Below are positions 34,870 through 45,494 of a DNA stretch of 64,000 nt, in pieces (position 1 is the stretch's first letter; every line of letters starts with the position of its first letter). Source of the DNA: Bagarius yarrelli (lineage: Eukaryota > Chordata > Actinopteri > Siluriformes > Sisoridae); assembly GCA_005784505.1 (NCBI GenBank), contig VCAZ01000012.1, forward strand, positions 4,097,011 through 4,161,010, given 5' to 3'. Below the pieces are notes generated by a model that saw nothing but the letters and a program-made list of their open reading frames with translations, was not told where the DNA came from and ran no database searches. The position numbers and the translations under genes were made by a program.

Positions 34870-35485
34870 GTATAAAGAAAGAGGGGAGAGGCACATAATC
34901 CATGGTAGTAAGTCAGTGTGAAGTGTTCACAGTCAGTGATGATTTGAGCGCCATGTCATCTGCTGGTGTGGTCCACGGACATTTTAGAGCACTTCATGTT
35001 CCTTCTGCTGACAAGCTTATTGGAGATGCTGATTTCATTTTCCAGCAGGATTTGCACTTCCACACTGCTAAAGGTTCCCAAAGGGTCAATGACCATCGTG
35101 TACTGTGCTTGATTGGTCAGCAAACTCGCCTGACCTGAACCTGGCAAAAAAAGCTGAGAGATCAAGCAACCTGGGCTTCCATGACACCTGAACAGTGCCA
35201 AGGCTGATTGCCTTCATGCCATCCGCAGTAATGCAGTGATTCAAGAAAAGGAGGCCCCACACAGTATTAAGTGCATAGAAATGAATACTTTTCAGAAGCC
35301 TGCATTCTGTTTAAAAATCCCTTTCTTATTTGGGGTTTTATTTCTGTAAGCCAAATCATAAACTTGTCATAGGCTTGAAATATTTCACTCTATGTGTAAA
35401 AATCTATATATACATGGGTTTTACTTTCAGAAATGAGTGACAAGAAATATTGACCTTTTTTATGATATTCAAATTTTTTTCACCA
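34870..35485 (+). pseudogene. Second Tc1-like transposase relic (different subfamily)
   Basis: The frame near 34985-35137 reads FRALHVPSADKLIGDADFIF then QQDLHFHTAKG, matching the second catalytic-Asp region of a fish Tc1-like transposase. ATGTCATCTGCTGG upstream and CAGCAAACTCGCCTGACCTG downstream are the flanking core blocks, in other frames. The C-terminal text (TGACACCTGAACAGTGCCAA, GTAATGCAGTGATTCAAG) and a terminal TATGATATTCAAATTT follow. Stops and a deleted middle make it inactive. It differs from the 27.3 kb subfamily. Confidence 0.75.
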
Positions 35486-35489
35486 TGAC

Positions 35490-36025
35490 TTCAGTCCTAT
35501 GGTCCATATATATTACCTAGTTAATTTTCACCACCTTTTATATGTCTGTATAATACAGAAAGAAAGTTTTTTTTTTTCCCAGAGGTCTGTGGCTGAGACA
35601 AAGTTATTTGATAAACAGATATACAGAAGATTTGGTGTACCTGCAGCTAAAAACAATCACTTTCATTTTTATTTGAGATTCCTGTGCCTATCAAAATATT
35701 GTATACTTGGAAATATAAGCAAGGTTTGGAGATTAATGTAAGAAAGCGACAATGTTTCTTTAGAAAGTTGCAAGTTGGGCAATTGTTGTCTTCGGGGCAG
35801 GATTATTTTTGTAAATAATTGATTTTACCCCAAACACAAACCTCACCCCCTCTTGCTTTCTTTCTTCTGTTTGGTTCTCACTTTTGGGGGGGTGCGATGA
35901 AATATCAGTGCTTTTATGTGACGGATTAGAATAGAATTGGGCAGAAGTAGTGTTTGTAGAGGAGTAAGATTTGAGCTTTGAGCATGTTGCATGGGGGCTG
36001 GGGCCTAGTCTGGGCCCTCTTAGCA
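35490..36025. other. Gene-free AT-rich DNA
   Basis: No supported gene or named repeat. Short open frames are not domain-like. Confidence 0.4.
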
Positions 36026-36029
36026 CAGC

Positions 36030-36250
36030 CACTGCACAACACTGGATAAAGTGTTCATGCTAATTAGTTCTGTCAGGAATAGATTTCACCAGCAGATTTG
36101 TGACTGCTGCTAACCCTGATGCCAGTGCAGAGGAAGCCTTTCTTTTAGGCGTGCAACGCCACACAGCCTGCTCAGTTGCAGCTGCTTAATCAACTCTTAT
36201 TTCATTTAATTTGGATGGTATTTTCTGCGTTATATCAGACAGTAAGCTGG
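36030..36250. promoter_or_regulatory. Candidate regulatory block
   Basis: Complex single-copy sequence with GCTAATTAG (TAATTAG at 36061-36067) and CTTAATCAAC near 36186. It is bounded by AT-rich DNA. A conserved noncoding element is the likeliest reading, inferred from composition only. Confidence 0.33.
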
Positions 36251-37689
36251 TTATTTGTGTAAAATGATGGTCAATGTAATTTTGTTAATGATTTAGACAG
36301 GTAAACATGCTGCACCTGAAACAGAGAGAAAACTGTTAGTATTGCGAGGTCCTAAAAAATAATAATTTCACACGAAGTCATTTAAGAATAAATGCTTTGT
36401 AAATGTACGAGATGCTTGAGGAAAAAGCCAGATAATGCATTTATTGATATGGTTTTAAGGTTTTTTTTCCAGTCTTTCGAGTTTGTTTTCTCAATGCTCT
36501 CCTGCCAGCTCTCTGTAAGATAGTAGCTGAATTTAATGACAACTACTCGAATATTCGTCGTAAGCAAACTCAACTAGACTAGAGATTGACGTTGCATTAA
36601 TGGAGGTTCAAATATGTACAAACCTAGGGATTCTAATTGAGCTCTCAAATCAATGTATTAAGCATTTTTCACACCTGGTGCTGTCGTAAGTTTTTTTAAG
36701 TGCCTTTGAATTGTGACAGAAAGCGCTTCTTATCAAGCTAGAAAGTGTGCTGATTCTTTAGTAATAGTAGGGAAAGGGGATAAAGACCAGACCCAGAGCT
36801 TTAGGGTATTCTTTATCAACATGGCTTTAGAGACAAGGTGAAGTGTCAGAGTTCCATCTGCAGGGCCAAAGCCCACGCTCTCTTGTCCCGCATCTGCACA
36901 GATGTATTGTTGTTATCTACTAACCTCAACAGTTCGGACACAGTGCCATTTAGGAAGTTGACTGCAGCGCTAGACTAATTTACACTTCATTAGTCTCTCT
37001 TAAGAGAGTAAATGTAGTGCTAACTGGCCGTTCTGGTCAAAGACCACCTGTAGGCATGCTTAGGCCAAACCACTGTACTGCAGGTGTGTGTTTTTGTCTG
37101 GGATTGTGATTGTGATTTTGTGATAGAGAGTTTTTTTCCAGCAATGGATCACAAAGTACCAACGCTTTGGGTTTGTAAGAGAGAAAACACAAACATAAAC
37201 TTATTTATTTATGCTAAGTAAAGCCAACCACAGCTACACCTTTCCAACAAATCAAAGCAAAATTAAACATTATATATACCGGGAACTGAGAACAAAACGT
37301 TCCACTTATTGCCAAAAAAACGATCTGTTGTATGACACTGAGGGGGTTTTTTATTCTAAAAAAGTGAATGAAGGTCAAAGCTTGATCAATCTTCGTATTT
37401 TTCCTGCAGTCTGCAAGTTTACATTGAGAGCGGCCTTGTGAATGAGTTTTCAAGTCTTAGGTAATGAGCTTTCTTCTGAACGGAAATTGAGACATGATCC
37501 TCTTGCTCTCTGTCCTACAGAAAAGCTGTGTAGTTCTCTCTACAAAACAAAGTATGCTACTGAACTAAATACGGCAGAAATTAACATATAGAATAATTAC
37601 TAATTAATTTATTTTTATTTTATTGTTCTTATTATTGTACCACATTAAGTATATTGTACGCATTATGTTGTTCAAAGATGACATTTTTT
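36251..37689. other. Gene-free DNA, possibly partly regulatory
   Basis: No gene supported. The stretch 36570-37090 is GC-balanced and single-copy in appearance (CTAATTGAGC near 36634, CATTAGTCTC near 36988) and could hold further noncoding elements. The remainder is AT-rich. Confidence 0.35.
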
Positions 37690-38030
37690 CAGGTCGGGAG
37701 GAGCATGCATTACATCATGTTCTCAGTCAACCGTGACACCAGCAATATATGATTGTGGTGTCACTGCCATTGCGAATTACCAGGATGGTGGGCCTGTTGC
37801 TAATCTCTCATGCAATCCACAATCTCCCTCCTGTCCTAAAACGGGATGAGCCATGGTGAATGGCTGAGGGGTTTTCCTGATCACATTTCACGGATAGGTC
37901 CGAGTGCCAGCCTGATGCTTAGCACGTACAAGGCTCTTAAATTAACTGAAGCTCACACAAAGATTACAGCCTTCCGCACCCTGAAAAGATACTATGAAAA
38001 GATGAGATTTATGATAGGCTACTGATATTG
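37690..38030. promoter_or_regulatory. Candidate regulatory block
   Basis: One of the least repetitive stretches of the window, GC-balanced for about 340 bp, with no open frame or transposon signature. It contains GCGAATTACC near 37775 and CTTAAATTAACTG near 37934. Enhancer role for six3 is inferred. Confidence 0.35.
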
Positions 38031-38374
38031 CTCTGTGTTGCATGATAGGTCACATGGCATCATGGAAGTCTAGATGCTTAATTGGCACTTTAAATAAGAA
38101 AGTAAATAGGAGTTTTTTAAAGAAAGTGGTTGCCAAATAGCATAAATTTAGACGGATACAGCTGCCTAATGGATAATGATGGTGGGTGTGATGAATAATA
38201 TGACAGCTGGTGAATCATTAAGATAAAACCAACAAAACCTCATTCGAAGCCATATGGAGCTCTGAAAGTAAACGGGTTTGTTAGAGAAGGACTAAATATT
38301 AACCAAATTGAATTGATCATATTGCATTAAACTCTACACCTATTTGACTCACGTTGAAATATATAAAAAAACAA

Positions 38375-38692
38375 ACAACACAAAAAATAACAAAACAAAT
38401 GACCCACGTTCTTATATAGTTCTTCTTATCATTGCACTCCAAATGGTCTTAATTACAGCGGATTAAGGGTCCATCAGCAAAACACAAGCTTTAAGTCGGC
38501 TTGCTTAGAGTTAGGAGCTAGAGTAAATCTCTCTAAAAAATGTATGCTGTTTTTTATATGAGTGTAGATGTTGCCCGGGAGTCTGGCCTAATATCAGATT
38601 TTCCCTCTTGGCTAAAGCACCACTTTTTCGCTTGTTTTGACTTTTAACAAGCGTATGTAATGGCGTTATGCCGCCATTTGGGTACTGTATTA
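38375..38692 (+). repeat. Copy 1 of a ~320-bp direct duplication (candidate noncoding element)
   Basis: The segment with CAGCAAAACACAAGCTTTAA, TAATATCAGATTTTCCCTC and ATGCCGCCATTTG recurs in the same orientation 710 bp to the right. The copies are near-identical apart from substitutions and many small indels, several in homopolymers. The sequence is not a transposon I recognise and looks like single-copy regulatory DNA. Copy 1 ends where an AT run starts. Confidence 0.9.
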
Positions 38693-38772
38693 TGATATTA
38701 TATATATTATATATATATATATTTTTGAAAAAATATAGATATTATATTATATATATTATATATATTTTAATT
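38693..38772. repeat. AT-rich simple repeat
   Basis: TATATA/TATTATA runs with a short A run in the middle, directly abutting the right end of duplication copy 1. Confidence 0.85.
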
Positions 38773-39082
38773 TAATATGTCAAAAGTAATAAGTTATAAG
38801 TTGTCCTCACCTAGGGGAAATGTAGGGGCATTAAGATACTTCTGTGAATTCCCTCTCCACCTGAGTGCTAATGGAGGTTTCATGTACACAGGAATATTGA
38901 TCAAAACAGGGGAGCAGAAATGAGATGGAGCAAGTCAGTGTGCTAGTGAGACTCAAATGTGTATTAAAAGGCTAACTAATTTAAATAAAATTCAAGTAGC
39001 ACTGTAGATGACGTAATAATTACATAAACATTTCCATTCATGCAATTTCACCATTTATTTTGAAAAGGGGTCTATTTTGCAC

Positions 39083-39405
39083 AAAAAATAACATAACAAA
39101 TGACAACAAGTTCTTATATAGGGAAAGTTCTTCTTATCACTTGCACGCCAAATGGTCTAAATTTACAGCAGATTAAGGGCCCATCAGCAAAACACAAGCT
39201 TTAAGTCGGCTTGCTTAGAGTTAGGATGCTAGAGTAAATCTCTCTAAAAAAATGTATGCTGTTTTTTTATGAGTGTAGATGTTGCCTGGAGATATTTGCC
39301 TAATATCAGATTTTCCCTCTTGGCTAAAGCACCACTTTTTAGCTTGTTTTGACTTTTAACAAGCGTATGTAATCTGCGTATGCCGCCATTTGTGTACTGT
39401 ATTAT
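39083..39405 (+). repeat. Copy 2 of the ~320-bp direct duplication
   Basis: It matches copy 1 from ACAAAAAATAACA to GTACTGTATTATG, with indels such as AGGATGCTAG versus AGGAGCTAG and extra bases in T and A runs. Copy 2 continues into complex sequence (GAAATTCTGTATG, CAATCAGCCG) that copy 1 lacks. Copy 2 is therefore probably the original context. Confidence 0.9.
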
Positions 39406-39925
39406 GTCTGAAATTCTGTATGTTTCCCTCGTGCCCATGGCGTCAGTTTTCCTTTTTGCTTTCCTACAACCAATCAGCCGCAAGAGCTCTCTTTTACTAC
39501 AACCATAAGAAGCCTAAACAGGTTCTCATTTCGTCTTATTTTGCCTGAGGATGTAACACTCATGCTAGACGTGTCTGACACTGAATTTTCTGATATAATG
39601 TACCTTGAACATCAAAAGGAGATCAACACAGATAAAAAAAAAAAGTTGAACTTAATCTTGTCAGGCATGCATGCCATTGTACAATAACACCCCTGACACG
39701 TTTGGCTTAAAATATCAAATTTAAGACATTTTTTTGCATGTTCAGCTGTGCATTACTTACTAGCTCAAGTCCCAAACCAGATCAATTGGTCTGGCTTATT
39801 GTAGTAAAAACAAAATAATGCATAGACAAAATTGTGGACAGATGTATTGAAAAACCCGACTATTAACCCCTATAATATTCCGGTTGTAGAGTATAACTGT
39901 TTAGATCAGGCATTCATTATTTAAC
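39406..39925. other. Gene-free DNA right of the duplication
   Basis: The first ~150 bp are complex and may extend the candidate element in copy 2. The rest is ordinary AT-rich sequence. No gene seen. Confidence 0.35.
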
Positions 39926-39929
39926 CATT

Positions 39930-40175
39930 ATTTAGATCAGATACTAATGTTGGGTGAGGAGGTCTTGGATGCAGACAGTTTCAGTTAATCCCAAAAATGT
40001 TCAGTGTTATTAAAGTCAGGATCCTGTAAAAAAAACACTTGAGTTCCTCCAAATGGTTTCTTAATGCATTAATGCTTAATGCATTCTTAATGCGACTTTG
40101 TGATAACAGATTTGGGAAAACACACAAATGTGCGTGATCTGGTCTCCACAAACTTTTGGCCTTATAGAGTATATA
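39930..40175 (-). mobile_element. Tc1-like transposon end, degraded
   Basis: The text GTTGGGTGAGGAGGTCTTGG, TTAATCCCAAAAATGTTCAG, then ACAAACTTTTGGCCTTATAG matches, in reverse orientation, the transposase C-terminus and terminal inverted repeat of the family also seen at 18.8 and 40.7 kb. The interior is deleted. Confidence 0.55.
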
Positions 40176-40288
40176 CAGATTTACTAGATGTTTAAATACA
40201 GTTGTGCTGGAACAACATTATTACATTTGTCAAATGACAATAAATAAAAAAACTCTGTCCTGATAGTATTACATAATGATTAATTAAG

Positions 40289-40345
40289 TATTGATGATGA
40301 TGATGATGATAATAATATGAATAATAAAATAATAATAATAAGTGC
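40289..40345. repeat. GAT/AAT simple repeat
   Basis: Short GAT units followed by interrupted AAT units. Confidence 0.75.
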
Positions 40346-40724
40346 TGTATTGTTTATTCTTTATAAACTGATAACTCCTGTTATTTGAGAAAATGTATAT
40401 GAGTAGGACATTTTTGTGAATTGCCAGCAATGATCTGAATGTGATATTTAACACCTCTCAAAAGGTCTTAAGTGCCAAGTGCTTATTTCCTTATCATTGC
40501 TGTAGCTGTCAGGTGTTAAGTGATAAACATAGGCTACAGATACCTACATAAAAGCACATCAGTTCAATGCCTAAGGGGAACTGCAAAGCACAGATGTGTA
40601 ACTGACAAGTTGATATTCCTTCTAACTTCAATAAGTCTATCAGATAATATGGGTTAGCAATATCCTGACAGTTTAAAGACATGAACTCATAGCATTATAC
40701 ACTTACATATGTGTGCTTTTCCTA

Positions 40725-40905
40725 ATGGATGCTACAAAGTTTTTTGGAGGTCTATATATGCTGTAACATTAAGATTACCCTGCAATGGAACTAAGAGGAC
40801 ACTGTTCTGGCCTGACAATACTCCTGTGCACAAAGCCCCAGAGCGTTGGGATAAACTGTAACACAGAGAAATCCCCAAACCTTATCCAACTGTAAGTGCC
40901 TTAAC
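40725..40905 (+). mobile_element. Tc1-like MITE fragment
   Basis: The text TATGCTGTAACATTAAGATT, TGCAATGGAACTAAGAGGAC, then CTGACAATACTCCTGTGCAC and AAAGC joins two distant parts of the Tc1-like element, as in its known internally deleted derivatives. No reading frame survives. Confidence 0.55.
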
Positions 40906-40909
40906 TCAG

Positions 40910-42284
40910 TGCTGCTATTGTGTCAAAATAAAAAAATATACCCAATGCCTTTTTCAGAAGTGTGGAGATTATTACAGGAGTAAGACAAAATCTGGAATAG
41001 AATATTTATTGTATTTGATAGTCATATTTGTCCATATAATGTATGTAATAAGTGTTGTTTTATTAATTAAAATGAAATTTTACGATTGTATTATATTATT
41101 ATCATTGTCTGTAATCAAGCTGCATTTACTTTATACTTCTTGGCAACATTGGATTATCACTATGGATTATCACTGCTATATTCTTACAGGAATACAAACA
41201 AATAATATTAATAACAAAGATATAGATCCCAACGCAATGTCTCGCAGCTGCTCAATTACAATGCTGTGATTTCTGGCAGTGAATGAATGATTGCACTGAA
41301 GTGTGTTTGTGTGCCACCCTACCCAAAACATACCCTCTCAACACAACTAGGTCATATGCTTGGCCGGCCTACTGCTTTTTACCTCCATTGGTTTGCTATA
41401 GAAATAAAAGGGTATGTGTATATTTGCTTTAATAAACCTTTTTTACATAATGCGGTCGGTGTCTGTGTGTGTAATTGTAAATAAAGATCTTGTGTTGATT
41501 CTGTGGTCTGTTCACTAAGATCATTTTAAGTAGAGGCTGTTAATTCGAGCAGCAAGGTCTGTTTTTTGTAGCTGTAAAAAACCCTAGACAAATGCCAGCT
41601 GTGTGCTGGACAATCCTTGCCATCCTGCAGGGGTAATAGAACAATCACGCAGAGGTCAAGTGCAGACCCCTGAGTCTCTGTTAAAATGTTGATTTATTAT
41701 TGGTTCAAATGTGCTGACCAACTCTATCTCTTTGTCTAACCCCCACCGCCCACCCCCTCAAAATACAACTGTCTATTTTAAGCATTCTTTTATGTTATCA
41801 TTTGTGGTCAGGTTCTGACAAAAAAACAACACTAAAGTCTTAAATAAATATTAGAATTTTATAAGCAGTTGTGTTTTTTTATGGTTTGTGAAGATTGGCT
41901 CATTATAGGCAGCACGCATAAGAAACATGGACATGCCTTTTAAGCACCATCTGTCACAACACTACAGCCTAGTGGCTGTAAATTTAAAACTGACAACAAA
42001 CCTCAAATGTAGTATAAGAGCAAAAGTTACCTGTTCACATGATGCATTCTATTACTACATTAAAATGAATTATAAGCTGTTTAATCAACCGCTGGAGGCT
42101 ATGCTGTATATACAGTTTGTCATTTAAGCCAATTTTATTCACGTTGAGAATTAAATATAATGGTGCAAAATAGTCAAAGCTGTAAACAAACAACATGTGA
42201 TTATTTTAGATGCAATAGATTATAGACTTATTTGTTGTACTATTACAAATCCTATAACAGTAGTTAAGCAAAATGTAACAAGAC
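40910..42284. other. Gene-free AT-rich DNA
   Basis: No supported gene. The 86-residue frame at 41009-41269 is AT-driven and hydrophobic, without a recognisable domain. No RNA gene or named repeat was found. Confidence 0.45.
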
Positions 42285-42388
42285 ATTCATTTATCATTGT
42301 CTATACCTGTCACGGGGATCCGCTGGAGCCTATCCCAGCTGTCATCAGGCGGTCCATCGTGTGCAGGGCCACATACAGTCAAACAGTC
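42285..42388. repeat. Dispersed fish repeat, left half (split by a SINE)
   Basis: The text CATTGTCTATACCTGTCACG and CGCTGGAGCCTATCCCAGCT matches one side of a very common fish repeat. Its other side resumes at 42583 after the SINE, so the SINE sits inside the repeat. A further partial copy lies at 43370-43460. Confidence 0.65.
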
Positions 42389-42582
42389 GGTGGTTTGTGG
42401 TGGTTCAGTGGTTGTTGGACTGCTAATTGGAAGATCGGGGTTCTGTTCCCAGCACCACCAACTTGTCACTGTTGGCCGCCTGAACAAGGAACTTTTCCCC
42501 CCTAATTGCTCAGTTGTATAAATGAAATAAAAATGCAAGTCGCCCTGGATAAGGGAGTCTGCCCAGTGTTGTAAATGTAAAC
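42389..42582 (+). mobile_element. tRNA-derived V-SINE copy nested in another repeat
   Basis: Head with A-box-like GTGGTTCAGTGGTTG and B-box-like GGGTTCTGTTCCC, body AATTGCTCAGTTGTATAAAT, and V core AAGTCGCCCTGGATAAGGGA then GTCTGCC. It ends in GTAAATGTAAA. It is well preserved relative to other copies. Confidence 0.85.
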
Positions 42583-42725
42583 CACACACTCACTTCTAGG
42601 GGAAGTTTAGACTTACCAATAAACCGTACAAACATGTTTTTGGACTGTGGGAGGAAACTGAAGTACCTGGAGTAAACCCACGCAAGCACAGGGAAAACAT
42701 GCAAACTCTACACAGTGCTGCTCTA
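42583..42725. repeat. Dispersed fish repeat, right half
   Basis: The text GTTTTTGGACTGTGGGAGGA, then CCACGCAAGCACAGGGAAAA and CATGCAAACTCTACACAG is the companion of the 42285 segment. These lines are hallmarks of that repeat in many fish genomes. Confidence 0.7.
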
Positions 42726-43032
42726 ATAGCAGCCTGTAAATAGTAGGTATTACAAAAAGTGAAACATTTTCTAAGTGAGTTGTTTGTTATCAATAATGTG
42801 TTCTGTTAAAACATTTACAATAAATTTTATACATTGTGCTGTCCTTTTTTTAAAATTGTATATTTGTAACAGCTGGATAAATTCTGTTAATAAGTACCTG
42901 CCCCCTTACTCCCCCTTTTATTGTTTTGGGACACTGCTTGTCAAAATGGCTGTGCATGTCCTGTTGTGTGGTAGTTTAACCTGTCTCTATCAAGCTACAA
43001 AAAAGTATACATGGGTGAGCCCATGTTTAGAT

Positions 43033-43213
43033 AAGTGGTGGCGCAGGTGTTAAGGTGTTGGACTGCTTATTGGAAGACCAGGATTCGATTTCCAGGACCA
43101 TCAAGTTGCCACTGCTGGACCCCTGAGCAAGGCCCTTATTGCTCAGTTGTATAAAAGAGACAAGTGTAAATCGCTCTGGATAAGGGCGTCTGCCAAATAC
43201 AGTAAATGTAAAA
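43033..43213 (+). mobile_element. tRNA-derived V-SINE copy
   Basis: A good copy: A box GTGGTGGCGCAGGTGTTAAGG, B box GGATTCGATTTCC, body CCACTGCTGGACCCCTGAGC, core AAATCGCTCTGGATAAGGGC then GTCTGCCAAA, tail GTAAATGTAAA. Confidence 0.88.
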
Positions 43214-43214
43214 G

Positions 43215-43345
43215 TAATGGTATCTCATCAGTTAAAATGTTAGACCACAGACTACAAGGTTGTGTTTCAAACCCCATACTTTTTTTAGCAAAGCTCTTTA
43301 TACTTATTTGATCAGTTGTATAAATCATTGTATAAATATAAATTC
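43215..43345 (+). mobile_element. Decayed tRNA-derived SINE head following the previous copy
   Basis: It begins at the end of the preceding SINE. A-box-like TATCTCATCAGTTAAAATG, B-box-like GGTTGTGTTTCAAACCCC, then ATCAGTTGTATAAATCATTG. It resembles a second, more diverged tRNA-derived SINE in the same orientation. The V core is missing. Confidence 0.4.
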
Positions 43346-43369
43346 AAGTTACATCCATCCATCCTTCCA

Positions 43370-43510
43370 TCCATTTATTCATCCATACATTGTCTTTACC
43401 CACTCATTCCTAATCAGGGTCCTGGATATCTGCTGGAGCCTATATAAGCAGGGGTACAACCTGGACACGTTGCCAGTACATTAGGTAACAGTGTCCGCCA
43501 AATGCAATAA
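43370..43510. repeat. Partial copy of the dispersed fish repeat
   Basis: CATCCATCC-type units, then ATCTGCTGGAGCCTATAT, resemble the repeat at 42285-42388. The end carries GTGTCCGCCAAATGC, reminiscent of a SINE core. Confidence 0.5.
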
Positions 43511-43514
43511 ATGC

Positions 43515-44395
43515 TATGTATATCTATTTTTAGTTAGCAATAAGCTAGCCAGTGAGCTAGAAATTTAACATACATGCACATTGATTGATCCAAAACACAC
43601 ACTTGTAAATAAAGTAAAAGTCACTTTAAAGTAAGATGTGCTATTTTTTTTCGTACTCACTTTTTTTCACTTTTTTTATGCAATAAAGATAGCTTTTTCT
43701 TGTGGTTTTATTTTTATAGCTTTAAATGTTTTGGTAGCTTTGGTTATTCATACTTTCACTTTCCTACTTTGCCTGCTGAGTGCACAGTATTGGAAAGGGT
43801 CTATTTATTTTGTAGTAGGGTTAGATTTGTTAACACTTGCATAGATGCTATTTTTTTCATTATCCAAAAATTAATTCCAAATGAAGAATACCCCTGACCC
43901 AACTAGCATTAATGTGCTTCCTTCCAATTGCAGAATTACTCCAACCCCCTTGCGCTAAGCCTCTCTTTCTCTCTTTCTCCATTTCTCGTCCCCTGTCTTT
44001 CGCTCACTCTCGCTTCCTCGCACCTGCCGTCTCACTCTGCCATTGTGTGGCTGTGCAAACGTTTAACCGACATTGAATGCAGAACCCCCTGCGATAAAGG
44101 GGAAGGGGGAAGGATATTGAGAGAAAGAAAGAAAGAAAGGCCGGGAAAGGGCATGTTCTCCCTCCCCGCTCTTCTCTCTGCTTACCCTGGCAAGTGAAAG
44201 GCATGGCTTTGTTTGTTTTTGGAAGAGCAACATTCGGGATGGCTACAATGTCGAAAAATGAGCATCGAAGCCTGGAATATGAAAGAAGCTACTCAAATCT
44301 GATGCCTCTGCCTAGCTAGGAAAACATACACAGTTGTTGGAAATGTTACACTGTTTTCAATGCCCCCCCATCCTTAATTTCCTTTTGTGGTATTT
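43515..44395. other. Gene-free DNA with CT and GAAA tracts
   Basis: No supported gene. A CT-rich stretch lies at 43958-44030 and a short GAAA run at 44123-44140. The frames there are compositional artefacts. Confidence 0.4.
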
Positions 44396-44399
44396 CAGC

Positions 44400-44670
44400 A
44401 GCCACATTCCTATTGGGCTTTGTTTTGCAAGTGGAGGCCAGACTGCTAATTGGTAATTGTTGTCCCTCTTTTGAGCACTCAATGGCCTCAGAGCTGTTAG
44501 ACGATCACTTGGTTGACAGGTCACTACAGGAGCCTCTGCTTCCGTTGCAGATGCTTCACCCTTGTCTCTCGTGTCTTCTCTCCACTTCAGCCCTGATGGG
44601 TCATGACCTTTAACCTCACCTGTGCCATTATAGGATCGAATGAGGAGCTAGGCCAGGTCAGGTCTAGCAG
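44400..44670. promoter_or_regulatory. Candidate regulatory block with paired TAATTG and a nuclear-receptor-like palindrome
   Basis: Complex sequence with two adjacent homeodomain cores (GCTAATTGGTAATTG, 44445-44459) and GGGTCATGACCTT (about 44598-44610), an inverted pair of GGTCA half-sites with no spacer. The block has no repeat signature. Function is inferred. Confidence 0.33.
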
Positions 44671-45059
44671 AGAGTTCACTAAAAAATAATTCCTTCACCA
44701 TGGGCAATATTCTGTGAAAGAGCAAAGAGGAATCCTGTGTCTTTATACTTAAGAATGAATGTTAAAGTGCAAAATTCAAATCAAGTAAAAGAAAAAAAAT
44801 ATGGGTTGTTCATGGTCCTAACTAACAGTTAAAATAGAGATAGCATGTCTGCAAGGCTAATGAGACAAAAAAGAGCAGTGATTCTGATTAGCTCACTCAT
44901 TGTATATGAGATTAATTCTCTTACACACATATCGGTGTGAAAGAAAGAAAAAAAAACAATTACATTTTCTCATTTAACTACTCATAATCCTTTTATATGA
45001 AACATTCCTACATAAGTATACACAATGAGAAAGAAGAAAGGAGGAGGATGCCTGAGGAA

Positions 45060-45490
45060 TAATTACATATGTCATGGAGCCGGGGCTTTTATTTGGGGTG
45101 TCACTTATGATGTCACGGGCTGCCTGCGCTAATTTGAATTCAGACCTTTATCTCTGGCCCGCAGCAGATTTGAGTGACAGGCCACCAAATGCTCATACTA
45201 CTGTCTTATTGATTTCTCTAAATCCCCAACAATAGCATTTGCATGCTTGTTTCTGTTATAATTCAGATATGGTATGCACAATGAAAGGCCATGCAGACCA
45301 GAGGTAACTAATTGTGTGCCGTGTAATGAGTGAGGTTTCAATTCGATATAACGCAGCTCGCCACAGCCCCGTGGTAAGTACTTTCAAGTCTTTGTGGAGA
45401 AATAATTGATTTTTGTGCTTTGGGCACAAGGAAAACTATTATGATCTTTTTAAATAATGGCTGTGGAGGCCTGTGAATTATTTAAATTGG
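45060..45490. promoter_or_regulatory. Candidate regulatory block (octamer, MEIS and homeodomain motifs)
   Basis: The most enhancer-like stretch I see in the distal region: over 400 bp of complex single-copy sequence. It has TGACAG (45175-45180), octamer-type ATTTGCAT (45237-45244), TAATTG (45309-45314), CGCTAATTTG near 45128, and AATAATTGAT near 45402. Motif density and composition suggest a conserved noncoding element of the six3 domain. Conservation was not tested. Confidence 0.42.
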
Positions 45491-45494
45491 TATT

